Assembly: GCA_002835675.1 (NCBI GenBank)
Contig: PIZR01000008.1
Location: 115,382-179,381, forward strand
DNA length: 64,000 nucleotides
Direction: 5' to 3'
Source: Bacillus sp. BA3
Lineage (GTDB): Bacteria > Bacillota > Bacilli > Bacillales > DSM-1321
Both the position numbers and the translations under genes were made by a program. Within the stretch, counting starts at the first letter, position 1; each line of letters begins with the position of its first letter. Of this stretch, positions 52,588-61,736 are shown piece after piece. The notes beneath the pieces were generated by a model, which worked only from the letters and a program-made list of their open reading frames with translations, did no database searches and was not told where the DNA came from.

Positions 52588-53760
52588 TTAGAATGTCGGT
52601 CCAATTCTCCATATACCAAAGTCATGCTGCTTTAATATCTCCGCTTTTGTTAGTTTACCGTTTGAAACATGTTGAATTTCTTCCATGATGCGCCTGCCCA
52701 CTTCATCAACGGTTTCTAAACCATCGACGATCGTACCAGCATTTAAATCCATATTTTCATTCATCCTGTCAAACATTGGTGTATTAGTCGAGATTTTTAT
52801 GACGGGTGAAATAGGAGAACCCGTCGGCGTGCCTCTTCCACTTGTAAAGAGAACGATTTGGGCACCGCCTGCGACCATTCCCGTCAATTGCTCAATGTCG
52901 TGGCCAGGCGTATCCATCCATACGAGCCCTTTTTTTGTGGGCACCTGGGCATAATCAATGACCTCTTCAAGTCTGGTTGTGCCTGATTTTGTCGCTGCCC
53001 CCAGTGATTTTTCCTCGAGTGAGCTGAGACCTCCCTCAATGTTTCCCGGACTCGGATTTCCGGTGCGGATATCTACGCCCATTTGTATCGAGCGGTCCTC
53101 CATCATTTTAATAACCGCATAAGCTTTTTTGGCTACCTGATCATTTACCGCCCGGTTAGCGATCAAATGCTCCGCACCGATGAGTTCAGTCGTTTCCGCT
53201 AATATTGCGGTTCCCCCCTGCTGAACAACCAAATCGCTTGTACGTCCGACTGCGGGGTTAGCCGATAAGCCGGAGCATGCATCCGACCCACCGCATTCTG
53301 TGCCGACAATTAGCTCGCTAAAATCACATAATTCCCGTTGAACCATCGAGGCATCCTGGACCATTTTGACCGCAATTTTAGCTACTTCGGCAATGGTTTG
53401 AAGAGTGCCGCCATGTTCCTGAATTGATACCGTTTCCACTGGTTTACCGCATTTGGCAATTTCATCTCCAATACGGTGCGCCTGATGTGTTTCACAGCCA
53501 AGTCCAAGTACTATGACACCATATACATTTGGATTCATGCCCATTCCCGCATAGGTTCGGGCCGTTTGATCATAATCAGAGCCCACTTGCGCACAGCCAT
53601 GCTGATGTATGAATGTGACGGTTCCGCTCACCAGCTCTGTTACTCGCTGCGCTGTTTGTGTTGCGCATGTTATCGTTGGCAAAATCAGTACATGATTCCG
53701 GACACCGACGCGTCCATCCGGACGGCGGTAGCCCCAAAACTGCATTTTTTCATTCAGCAA
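52588..53760 (-). CDS. UxaA-family dehydratase, large subunit (split altronate/galactarate dehydratase type)
   Basis: A 390-aa protein matching the catalytic domain of UxaA: the N-terminal WGYRRPDGRVGVRNHVLILPTITCA, then LGLGCETHQAHRIG, TECGGSDACSGLSANPAVGRTSDL and LFTSGRGTPTGSPISPVIKISTN. The SAF domain is a separate gene just upstream, as in sulfolactate lyase SuyAB and two-subunit altronate dehydratases. I use TTG 53760: the sequence AAGGGGTGACAAAA precedes it exactly as it precedes the small-subunit ATG. It probably dehydrates a sugar acid; the substrate is unknown. Confidence 0.85.
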   Translation of the reverse strand: MLNEKMQFWGYRRPDGRVGVRNHVLILPTITCATQTAQRVTELVSGTVTFIHQHGCAQVGSDYDQTARTYAGMGMNPNVYGVIVLGLGCETHQAHRIGDEIAKCGKPVETVSIQEHGGTLQTIAEVAKIAVKMVQDASMVQRELCDFSELIVGTECGGSDACSGLSANPAVGRTSDLVVQQGGTAILAETTELIGAEHLIANRAVNDQVAKKAYAVIKMMEDRSIQMGVDIRTGNPSPGNIEGGLSSLEEKSLGAATKSGTTRLEEVIDYAQVPTKKGLVWMDTPGHDIEQLTGMVAGGAQIVLFTSGRGTPTGSPISPVIKISTNTPMFDRMNENMDLNAGTIVDGLETVDEVGRRIMEEIQHVSNGKLTKAEILKQHDFGIWRIGPTF

Positions 53761-54049
53761 TTTTGTCACCCCTTCCCCTCTTTCCTTCTAAATTGTGTAC
53801 GTGAACATGTGCACCAGCGGGAATATAAGCAGAGGCTGCACCTATGACTTCCCCATATTTAATTATGTCCGCTCCTTTTTCGATGGCTTTGACTGCGAAC
53901 TTATGCCCAAAACGGATCGGCTCAATAATGGGTACGACAAGTTCATCCATGCCTTTCTTCACAACTACTGATGTGTTTTCAGGGATTTCGGATAAAGCGA
54001 TAGCTACACTGTCTTTCGCACTTAAGTAAAGTGTTTTATATTCGCTCAT
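53750..54049 (-). CDS. UxaA-family dehydratase, small SAF-domain subunit
   Basis: A 99-aa SAF-domain protein (PENTSVVVKKGMDELVVPIIEPIRFGHKFAVKAIEKGADIIKYGEVIGAASAYIPAGAHVHVHNLEG). The HVHVHN end corresponds to the metal-binding HTHN of the fused UxaA at 28261. It pairs with the large subunit that follows with an 11-nt overlap at the chosen start. AAGGGGTGACAAA is directly before ATG 54049. Confidence 0.85.
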   Translation of the reverse strand: MSEYKTLYLSAKDSVAIALSEIPENTSVVVKKGMDELVVPIIEPIRFGHKFAVKAIEKGADIIKYGEVIGAASAYIPAGAHVHVHNLEGKRGRGDKIAE

Positions 54050-54060
54050 TTTGTCACCCC

Positions 54061-54948
54061 TTAAATTGTTTGAACTGCTTTACTTTGGATAACCGGGTTG
54101 TTCAATACTCCAATCCCTGGTATTTCGATTTCAATTCGGTCATCGCCTTTCAATGTAAATTCATTTGGCGGAACCACGCATGTACCAGTAAGTAAAACTG
54201 ATCCGTCAAAAACAGTATTATCTAAGACTAAATAGTCGACAAGCTCTTCCAATTTTCGTTTCAGTTGGTTTACTTTCGCTTCACCTTCAAATACTTTTTC
54301 TTCATTTCGATAAATACGGCACATGATTTTAAGCTCATATGGATCCGTAACAGCCTCTTTTAACAATATTGCCGGTCCAATTGAGCAAGAATTTTTCCAT
54401 ACCTTTGCCTGTGGAAGATAAAGCGGATTTTCACCTTCAATATCTCGGCAGCTCATGTCATTACCCGCGATATATCCGAGTACCGTTCCCTCTTTATCGA
54501 TGACCAGACCAAGCTCCGGCTCCGGAATTTGCCATTTTGAATCTGAACGCAAGTATACCGGATCATTCGGGCCCACAGTTCTTGCTGCAGTCGATTTAAA
54601 GAAAATCTCAGGACGCACTGCATCATAAACTTTGTCATAGAATGTTTGGCGGTCCAGCTTTCCTTGCGTAGCTTCGTAGTTACGTGCTTCCTTGCTTTTT
54701 TTATAGGTAACGCCAGATGCCCATACTTCAGGTGCGTCGATAGGAGTTGTTAATTGAAGACCTTCCAGTGGCTGCAGTTCCCCTTCGGCGGCAATTTGTT
54801 TTACAATATCAAACGCTGTTCTGTTATCATGACGTGCCGTTGTAATCAACGACATAAAATCCGTAAATGGAAGGTCCACCACATTGTTTTCGTTTGTCAC
54901 GGCAGCAAGTTGTTTTTTACTTTCTTTTACATAGCGAATAATTCTCAT
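54061..54948 (-). CDS. 2-keto-3-deoxy-D-arabinonate dehydratase-like FAH protein (KdaD-like)
   Basis: A 295-aa FAH-family enzyme. The blocks DAPEVWASGVTY, KVYDAVRPEIFFKST, RSDSKWQIPEPELGLVID, GNDMSCRDIEGENPLYLPQAKVW and LLTGTCVVPPNEFTL follow the Sulfolobus KdaD pattern much more closely than general FAH proteins do; this comparison is from memory of that sequence. KdaD dehydrates 2-keto-3-deoxy-D-arabinonate to 2,5-dioxovalerate. The dehydrogenase for that product lies at 51096, so the pair forms a pentonate oxidation branch. AGGAGG precedes the ATG. Confidence 0.82.
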   Translation of the reverse strand: MRIIRYVKESKKQLAAVTNENNVVDLPFTDFMSLITTARHDNRTAFDIVKQIAAEGELQPLEGLQLTTPIDAPEVWASGVTYKKSKEARNYEATQGKLDRQTFYDKVYDAVRPEIFFKSTAARTVGPNDPVYLRSDSKWQIPEPELGLVIDKEGTVLGYIAGNDMSCRDIEGENPLYLPQAKVWKNSCSIGPAILLKEAVTDPYELKIMCRIYRNEEKVFEGEAKVNQLKRKLEELVDYLVLDNTVFDGSVLLTGTCVVPPNEFTLKGDDRIEIEIPGIGVLNNPVIQSKAVQTI

Positions 54949-54979
54949 TTTCTAGTTCCTCCTAATTGGCAGGCCTCAT

Positions 54980-55747
54980 TTATATTTTTTGATATTCATA
55001 GCCGAGCTCCTGCGAAATTTTACTGCTGCATTCCTTTAAGAGACGTACATAATACTCATGTGTTTCTTCATTTACTTTAGAAGCAGGCATCGATACACTC
55101 ATTGCAGCGATTACCTTGCCTGAATAATCTTTTATCGGTACTGCCAGACAGAAAATGCCCGGTTCGTTTTCTTCATTATCCATTGAATATCCATTAATGC
55201 GTGCTTTTTCGATTTCCGCTAAAAATTGGTCCTTGGATCTAATCGATCTATCGGTCGGTCCTGTATAATCATAGCCGTCCAAGAGTAAATCCAGTTCACT
55301 ATCCGTTTTGGTTGCAACAAGAGATTTGCCAACTGCACTCGTATGAATCGGAACACGCCGGCCAATACGGGAATAGAGGACCGTTACCCCAGTGCCCTCC
55401 ACTTTATCGACATAGACACCTTCCTGCCCGTCTAATATGACAAGGTGCAGCGTCAAATTCGTTGTTGCTGAAAGCCATTCAAGATGTTTTCTTGCTACGT
55501 TGCGCAAATCGAGATGGGTCACGACAACGCTTCCCCTCTCCAATAGCTTTAATCCTAGCGAGTATTTTCCATTTTCTTCGCCTTGTGAAATATAGTGATG
55601 CTCCTGTAAGGTTTTTAATAGTGAATGAACCGTACTTTTATGTAAATTCATTCGTTTGCTTATCTCTGTTATAGTTAGTTCACGCTCACGCTCATCAAAT
55701 AAATCCAATATTTTCAAGGCACGCTCCACCGATTGGATGATAGGCAT
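54980..55747 (-). CDS. IclR-family transcriptional regulator
   Basis: A 255-aa IclR regulator. The N-terminal winged helix is ELTITEISKRMNLHKSTVHSLLKTLQEHHYI, and the effector domain runs from about residue 80 (GAF-like, GVTVLYSRIGRRVPIHTSAVGKSLVA, ending EPGIFCLAVPIKDYSGKVIAAMSVSMP). It resembles KdgR-type IclR regulators of sugar-acid genes. It lies inside the operon, 63 bp after the IlvD/EDD gene, so it would be made with the pathway. TAAAAC-N3-GTTTTA palindromes upstream of the operon are candidate sites. Activator or repressor mode is unknown. Confidence 0.88.
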   Translation of the reverse strand: MPIIQSVERALKILDLFDERERELTITEISKRMNLHKSTVHSLLKTLQEHHYISQGEENGKYSLGLKLLERGSVVVTHLDLRNVARKHLEWLSATTNLTLHLVILDGQEGVYVDKVEGTGVTVLYSRIGRRVPIHTSAVGKSLVATKTDSELDLLLDGYDYTGPTDRSIRSKDQFLAEIEKARINGYSMDNEENEPGIFCLAVPIKDYSGKVIAAMSVSMPASKVNEETHEYYVRLLKECSSKISQELGYEYQKI

Positions 55748-55810
55748 CGTTCCTCACTCCTTTTATCATTCTGTCTACCTTTATCTTATCGGATTTACGA
55801 CGAGCATACC

Positions 55811-58015
55811 TCACTTTATTTCTACTTTTTTTTCCTGGATTATAATATCTTGTTCATAATCAAGCACCGCATCCTCAATGACAGCGATTGGAACAACACC
55901 ATTTGCTGCATCTGTATGTCCAAACATCCTGTTGCTAGCCGCAACCATTTTTTGTCTAACTTTCATCCGCTGCTTGCGTTCAGCTGCCAATGATTTTCTT
56001 TCTTCTTTAAAATGATCCGCAAAATCATGAATAACCTTTCCAGAATGAAGTTGAGTAGAATCTACAAAATCAATCCGTCGATCACGAAGCTGAAGGTGAA
56101 TTACATCCCCTGATTTAAGTAAACCAATGCCGCCACCTTCATACGCTTCCGGTGTCATATGTCCTATGGCAGCACCATATGTGACTCCTGAATAGCGGCC
56201 GTCGCTAATGATTGTAGCGATTTTTTTCATAACACGATTTGCATTGATGTGTTGCATTGGTGTAAACATTTCAGGCATTCCGAATGCCACAGGCCCCTGT
56301 CCTGAGATAATAACCGCAATTTTCAATGTGCCTGCTTCAACCATCCTGTCAAATAGCTCCCCATAGGTAGCGGTTTTAAGAAGAGACCATTCCGGCTCAT
56401 TGTTGTATTTAAGAGATTCTAGCAATAGATTATGTTCGAAAAGCTTTTGCTCTTTTATTTTTGAAAGCAGATTTGAATCGAGCAGGCTTTTATTTGCATC
56501 ATCTTCATTTTCGTAATAAAGGACAAATGCCAGCTTATCATCGAATTGGTCAAGCTGTGGTGTCGGCATACCGCTGATTTTTACAACGGCGCTTTCAAAG
56601 AAGTTTCCTTTTAATACATCAACACCGCTGAATCCACGGCGTGGATTGGATAAAATGACCTGATTTTCCTTTACATTAACCGCTTTTAGGCTACTTGTGA
56701 TCGAAAGTCGTTCTTTCCAGGTTTTTGCTGCGACAGTCGGCGCATCCTGATCCATTGGTACACCATTCTCAATAAGTTCATGAAAAAGTGTTTCCATTCC
56801 TCTGCTTTTCCCGCTGCAACACTGCATCGCAAGTGAATAAATGTCCCTTCCTTCTGTCAAACTGTAATCAAATAAGTCAGGAATTGGATGTGAATGATGA
56901 ATGCGGTCAAGGTCCCATAAACTGAATTTGTATCCTGCATAAAGCATGCCTGCAACAATATGCATCATTAAGTTAGTAGAACCACCCGAAGCGCTGTGAA
57001 TACGGATTGCATTTTTTATGTTCGCAGCGACAATGTTGGCCACGCCGTAGCGCTCTTCGTTTATCATGCCGGCAAAGCTATCAAGCACCGAATTAATCTG
57101 GCGTTGTGTTGGTGGATCGGTCAACAGCTCCACTGCTGGATGAACCAGACCCATGCCTGCCACTAAATGACGTGAACTATTCCCCGTACCATTAAAGGCA
57201 CATACACCTCCCTGCCCGTCACATGTTGCAACAGCAAGTCTCATTTCAAAGTATTTATGCTGTTCCTTCGTCAATATTCCTCGTTCATAGGCCCGTTCAA
57301 ATACACCCTGAAATGCAGTATTCGATGAACATTGCAATATATATGCCATCGTATCTCGTAAATCAACGGCTACATCAGTAGCTCCTTTACTTTCCGCTTT
57401 TTTCGCAAGAGTTTCCAATTCTTCAATCACGTCAGTTGGAATCGAACCGCCTTCCAATACGTGAGCAGGTGCGAATGTTGCAAAAAAGGGTGCTTCACCA
57501 CGGTTTCGGCGAACACGATCAACATGTGCAAGTGCACTTACAACACCAAGAGGCTGCTTATCACACCCTTGAATGACGAATGCACCATGATAACTGTGAG
57601 CTTCTAGCTGGTTGACAACCATTTGTGCAACTGCGTTTCGGCTCTGGAGAGAGTAACTCATTCCTTGATTGTTTTGCGCAGTGCCATCACACATCACCGG
57701 TGTCGAGAAATGAAACGGCACACCGCCGTTTTGCCAAATGCGGATTGCTGCCCGTGCTGACGTTTGGTAATCCATTATATGGGCCGGATGATCGGACGAA
57801 CCACCGATTATTGCGATACGCGGGGCATTCCTCTCTAGCCGCATATAAATTTCTTCAAGCGTCCAATCAGGCTTGCCCCCTTCATATGTGGAGCCAAGCG
57901 TAAGCTTCGAACGGTCCAACAAACCTGCAACCGTAATGGGTTCATTTGCTTTTCCCTGTACATTATCGCGGTAAGGGTTTATCCCGTTATCAATTAGTGG
58001 ATATAGGTGTGTCAT
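55811..58015 (-). CDS. IlvD/EDD-family sugar-acid dehydratase, long form
   Basis: A 734-aa Fe-S dehydratase, longer than usual IlvD/EDD proteins (about 550-620 aa), nearer the YjhG/YagF-type long group. Cluster and substrate motifs are VIQGCDKQPLGVVSALAHVDR, VATCDGQGGVCAFNGTGNSSRHLVAGMGL, GGSTNLMMHIVAGML, and the terminal SDGRYSGVTYGAAIGHMTPEAYEGGGIGLL with the catalytic Ser. Residues 480-600 carry a linker unlike the short family. It should dehydrate an aldonate, most likely a pentonate such as D-xylonate or D-arabinonate, given the KdaD-like enzyme downstream (inference). AAAAGGAG precedes the ATG. Confidence 0.85.
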   Translation of the reverse strand: MTHLYPLIDNGINPYRDNVQGKANEPITVAGLLDRSKLTLGSTYEGGKPDWTLEEIYMRLERNAPRIAIIGGSSDHPAHIMDYQTSARAAIRIWQNGGVPFHFSTPVMCDGTAQNNQGMSYSLQSRNAVAQMVVNQLEAHSYHGAFVIQGCDKQPLGVVSALAHVDRVRRNRGEAPFFATFAPAHVLEGGSIPTDVIEELETLAKKAESKGATDVAVDLRDTMAYILQCSSNTAFQGVFERAYERGILTKEQHKYFEMRLAVATCDGQGGVCAFNGTGNSSRHLVAGMGLVHPAVELLTDPPTQRQINSVLDSFAGMINEERYGVANIVAANIKNAIRIHSASGGSTNLMMHIVAGMLYAGYKFSLWDLDRIHHSHPIPDLFDYSLTEGRDIYSLAMQCCSGKSRGMETLFHELIENGVPMDQDAPTVAAKTWKERLSITSSLKAVNVKENQVILSNPRRGFSGVDVLKGNFFESAVVKISGMPTPQLDQFDDKLAFVLYYENEDDANKSLLDSNLLSKIKEQKLFEHNLLLESLKYNNEPEWSLLKTATYGELFDRMVEAGTLKIAVIISGQGPVAFGMPEMFTPMQHINANRVMKKIATIISDGRYSGVTYGAAIGHMTPEAYEGGGIGLLKSGDVIHLQLRDRRIDFVDSTQLHSGKVIHDFADHFKEERKSLAAERKQRMKVRQKMVAASNRMFGHTDAANGVVPIAVIEDAVLDYEQDIIIQEKKVEIK

Positions 58016-58079
58016 TTCAGCACTCCTTTTCTGATTTCAAATGAATTCTTCCATTCTCTAAAAATATTAACCAAGGTTT

Positions 58080-59330
58080 TTAGTCTAGTGCCAATTCTTC
58101 TGGTTCTGACAGGATTTTTAAATTTTTGTTTTTTAAAGCTTCTTCCATCATGCTTTCAGAAATCCAAATTTCACCGATTTCAAGCGTGTTATTTATTCTT
58201 ACGACTCTCACTTTATTCAAATTGAAGGCATTGCACGTTTTGATAGCAGCTTTAACAGCTAATTCCTGCGTATCTAAAAACATCGGGAGCTTTACTACAT
58301 CTGTCACTGTGCTTGTGAGTGCATTGGCATAGCCTTTTTCCCATTCGATTTCATTCATGACGGCCTTCGTCGTCATATCAGCCATGCCGATGCCGTTTGC
58401 ATTACCGTGAGTTTTTTCAGTAAGTCCAAGTACAACGGTCCGTTTAACCTCTGGCCCACCGGTAGCATATGGAGTGGCGAAGTTACCCGTAATATTCGGA
58501 TCCATTCCATCCCCTGAAATATCCTTTCCGAGTTCATTTACAATAAGTACGTCAATCGAATCGAAATGGATTTTTGGCATCAATGATTTTGCTTCAAGCA
58601 ATAGTCCCGGTTCCACTTCCTCCAGTTCCTCTGCTGGGACTGCGACGATTTTCGCTGGTTTATCATAGGCATTTTCAATAGTCGCAAGACCAAATATGAT
58701 AGGAGCTTTCGCTAAAGAAATTTTTGCCATTTCAGGGACATGTTCCGCCATATACTTAAAGCTGTATGCATGTGCAGCTTCGGCTCCCTTTTGCTTGCCT
58801 AAACCGATTGTAATCATTTTCATTAGTCCGCTTTCAACCGGTCCGCGAAATGCCGTATGTGGTTTTATCCGATTAATGACAATGATTTTATCTGATTCAT
58901 ATGCAAGCTTATCAATATAGACAGGGAGCCCATTTGGCAATTCATCCAGTTTAATAACTTCCATTGATGAAAGTATTGACGCTCCAACCGATTCTTCTGA
59001 AATACCCAGTTGAAGCAACACATCAATTTGTCCCTCCGCTGTAGCACCCCCATGGCTTCCCATTGCAGGGACTATAAAAGGATTTCCGCCAGCCTCCTTA
59101 ACGGCAGCCACCGTTTCTCTTACAAGAGTAGGAAGGTCCGCCACCCCTCTGCTTCCTACTGCAATTGCCACCCTGTCATCTTCATTTATTCTTGATAAGA
59201 CACCTGCTTCTTTTATCGCCTTCTTCACCTCACCAGCTACATCAGCTATATGAGGTGTAAGAAATTTCTGCCTCACTTTGACCATTTTCGGTAATTGGAT
59301 TTCACGTAAAAGTTCAGAGATAATATCCAT
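58080..59330 (-). CDS. LarA-superfamily nickel-pincer racemase/epimerase homologue
   Basis: A 416-aa protein of the lactate-racemase-like (DUF2088) family. Residues line up with L. plantarum LarA: Arg61 in GSRGV with Arg75, His93 in GSHGG with catalytic His108, His158 in KPHTAF with His174, Lys171 in GLMKMITIG with the cofactor-binding Lys184, and His187 in GAEAAHAYS with nickel ligand His200. Spacings are 32, 65, 13 and 16, against 33, 66, 10 and 16. It is therefore a credible nickel-pincer enzyme, and the cofactor genes are 14 kb downstream on the same strand. In a sugar-acid operon, 2-epimerisation of an aldonate is the likely reaction. GGAGG precedes the ATG. Confidence 0.82.
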   Translation of the reverse strand: MDIISELLREIQLPKMVKVRQKFLTPHIADVAGEVKKAIKEAGVLSRINEDDRVAIAVGSRGVADLPTLVRETVAAVKEAGGNPFIVPAMGSHGGATAEGQIDVLLQLGISEESVGASILSSMEVIKLDELPNGLPVYIDKLAYESDKIIVINRIKPHTAFRGPVESGLMKMITIGLGKQKGAEAAHAYSFKYMAEHVPEMAKISLAKAPIIFGLATIENAYDKPAKIVAVPAEELEEVEPGLLLEAKSLMPKIHFDSIDVLIVNELGKDISGDGMDPNITGNFATPYATGGPEVKRTVVLGLTEKTHGNANGIGMADMTTKAVMNEIEWEKGYANALTSTVTDVVKLPMFLDTQELAVKAAIKTCNAFNLNKVRVVRINNTLEIGEIWISESMMEEALKNKNLKILSEPEELALD

Positions 59331-59354
59331 TTTCTATCCTCCAAACAGTCTGGA

Positions 59355-60392
59355 TTATTTACCGCGTGCTTTTTCAACTTCGCTCATCATTTCCTCTACA
59401 AGATCCGGCCCGAATTTCTGGGCATATTCGTCCGTCACTGGTTGGATGGCTTTCTTCATTTTTTCTATTTCTTCCGGCTCTACTTCATTGATTTTCATTC
59501 CTTCTTCTTTTAGATACTTAAGTGCCTTTTCATTTTCTTTTTGGTTAACTTCCCGTTGATACTTTCCAGCCTCTTGTGCGGCCTCACTCATGATTTTTTG
59601 CTCTTCTTCTGATAGGTCGTCCCAGAACTTTTTACTTACAAGGAATACAAATGGTGTATAAACATGATTTGTAAGACTTAAGTAGTCTTGCACTTCATTA
59701 TATTTTTGCGTTTGAATTGTTGCGAGTGGGTTCTCCTGCCCATCAACAGTGCCGGTTTCCAGTGCAGTAAATACTTCAGAGAAGGCCATCGGCGATGGAT
59801 TAGCACCCAACTTTGAAAAAGCATCTAAATGCACTTCATTTTGCATGGTACGAATTTTAAGGCCTTTGAAATCCTCAACCGTTTTAACAGGGTGTTTACT
59901 GTTGGTTAAGTTTCGGAAACCATTTTCCCAATATCCCAGACCTACTAAATCATGTTCCGGTAATTTATCCAAAAGTTTTTTGCCTATTGCACCATCAAGT
60001 ACGGAATAAGCTTCTTCTTCATTATTAAAGACAAACGGAAAGTCATAAATTCCAAATTCCTTAATCATTCCCACAAGTGGAGAGGTTGAAGGAACAGTTA
60101 CTTCCTGTAAACCACCTTGAAGTGCTTCTGTCATTTTCTGATCATCCCCGAGGGTGGCATCAAAAAAGTTTTGGACCTTCATTTTTCCCCCGCTTTTTTC
60201 TTCAACCAGTTCTTTAAATTTCTCCATTCCTTGCCCTTGTGGATGCATTTTACTATTACCGATTCCTGCTTTGATTGTTCTTTTTTGAATACCGTCAGCT
60301 GAAGCGCTTTCATTTTGGTTTCCGCAAGCACTTAATAGCAATACGGCTGGCAGTAAAACCCCCACCGCCAAACGCTTGAACAGATTATTCAT
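59355..60392 (-). CDS. TRAP transporter substrate-binding lipoprotein DctP, copy 2
   Basis: A 345-aa DctP-family binding protein with a lipoprotein signal (lipobox LLSAC, Cys near 23), unlike the soluble periplasmic form in Gram-negatives. The conserved carboxylate-binding stretch is LKIRTMQNEVHLDAFSKLGANPSPMAFSEVFTALETGTVDGQENPLATI. I choose ATG 60392, 10 nt after AGGAGG; an ATG 6 nt earlier is nearly as good. It follows the DctM gene and precedes the LarA homologue. It shares one QM pair with copy 1 at 62342. Confidence 0.9.
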   Translation of the reverse strand: MNNLFKRLAVGVLLPAVLLLSACGNQNESASADGIQKRTIKAGIGNSKMHPQGQGMEKFKELVEEKSGGKMKVQNFFDATLGDDQKMTEALQGGLQEVTVPSTSPLVGMIKEFGIYDFPFVFNNEEEAYSVLDGAIGKKLLDKLPEHDLVGLGYWENGFRNLTNSKHPVKTVEDFKGLKIRTMQNEVHLDAFSKLGANPSPMAFSEVFTALETGTVDGQENPLATIQTQKYNEVQDYLSLTNHVYTPFVFLVSKKFWDDLSEEEQKIMSEAAQEAGKYQREVNQKENEKALKYLKEEGMKINEVEPEEIEKMKKAIQPVTDEYAQKFGPDLVEEMMSEVEKARGK

Positions 60393-60458
60393 TATCATTT
60401 TCCTCCTATTAATTAAGATGAATATCAGCATACAAACCGAATTACTAGTTTAATTCCG

Positions 60459-61736
60459 TTAGGAGGTAAACCATCCTAGAGGAACCAGCACTAAGGAAGG
60501 GAACAGAATCAACAAGATCAATACAATTACTTCCACGAGCAAGAAAGGCCAAATCCCCTTCATGATATCTTCCATACTGATCTTGCTTATGCCGCACATG
60601 ACATTTAATACGGTTCCGACCGGTGGTGTAAGTAAACCTATGGCGTTATTCAGGATAAACAGGACACCAAAGTAAACTGGATCAATACCTGCAGCGACCA
60701 CCAATGGCATTAATACAGGTGTTAGAATAAGGATTGTCGGCGTCATATCCATAGCAGTTCCAACTACGATGACCAATAAGTTTATCATTATTAATAGAAG
60801 GAATGGATGATCCATAAATGGCTCCAGCAATCCAATTACCTGACCAGGTAAATCGGCTACCGTTATCAGCCAGGATGACACGAGTGCCGCGGCGACCAGA
60901 AACATGACAACACTCGTCATTTTTCCTGCATGAACAAAGACCTCATACAAATCTTTCATTTTCATTTCTCGATAGATTACAAGACCGACAAATATGGCGT
61001 AGACTGCAGCCACCACTGCCGCTTCAGTCGGTGTGAATAAACCGAATTTCAATCCACCAATGATGATGATGGGCAGGAATAGAGCCCAAACGCCTTGACG
61101 AAGAGAAGTAAGAATTTCTTTTGTTGAAGCTCGGGGGTTAACGGCGACTTTATCTTTTCGTGCAACAATGGCCCAGGTAACCGTTAGTCCAACCGCTAGT
61201 AAAATACCAGGAACGATTCCTGCCATAAACAGCTTTGTAATGGACACTCCACTTGCGACACCGAAAATGATAAAGCCAATACTTGGCGGAATGATCGGGG
61301 CAATGATACCACCGGATGCAATCAACCCACTTGACCGGTTCACATCATACCCTGACTTCACCATCATTGGAATTAATATAGCCCCAAGCGCTGCTGTATC
61401 GGCAACGGCAGATCCTGATAAACTTGCAAACAACACACTCGCAATGATCGCAACATAGCCAAGGCCTCCCTTTATATGGCCAACCAAGTTCATTGCCATC
61501 TCAACGATACGCCGTGATAATCCGCCCCTATTCATCGCCTCTCCTGCAAGCATAAAGAACGGTATGGCCATTAGAGGGAAGTTATCAGCGCCACTGATTA
61601 GATTTTGTGCGATTATTTGACTATCAAAAATACCAAGGAAGTACATTAACACTACACTACTCACAAGTAAGGCAAAGGCAATAGGTATTCCAAGTCCCAT
61701 GGCTCCCAGTAAAGATCCGACAAATACACCTATCAT
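60459..61736 (-). CDS. TRAP transporter large permease DctM
   Basis: A 425-aa membrane protein with about 12 helices. Typical segments are FPLMAIPFFMLAGEAMNRGGLSRRIVEMA, GSAVADTAALGAILIPMM, IAPIIPPSIGFIIFG and FTPTEAAVVAAVYAIFVG. It carries a sugar acid across the membrane with Na+ ions. The ATG overlaps the DctQ stop by 4 nt. Only one DctM is present, so both binding proteins must dock on it or use another permease. Confidence 0.93.
   Translation of the reverse strand: MIGVFVGSLLGAMGLGIPIAFALLVSSVVLMYFLGIFDSQIIAQNLISGADNFPLMAIPFFMLAGEAMNRGGLSRRIVEMAMNLVGHIKGGLGYVAIIASVLFASLSGSAVADTAALGAILIPMMVKSGYDVNRSSGLIASGGIIAPIIPPSIGFIIFGVASGVSITKLFMAGIVPGILLAVGLTVTWAIVARKDKVAVNPRASTKEILTSLRQGVWALFLPIIIIGGLKFGLFTPTEAAVVAAVYAIFVGLVIYREMKMKDLYEVFVHAGKMTSVVMFLVAAALVSSWLITVADLPGQVIGLLEPFMDHPFLLLIMINLLVIVVGTAMDMTPTILILTPVLMPLVVAAGIDPVYFGVLFILNNAIGLLTPPVGTVLNVMCGISKISMEDIMKGIWPFLLVEVIVLILLILFPSLVLVPLGWFTS

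Noticed and set aside
44510..59330. Impression of higher GC and recent transfer of the sugar-acid operon
   Set aside because: Lines sampled by eye had GC similar to the hexuronate locus; no flanking integrase, tRNA or direct repeats were found.
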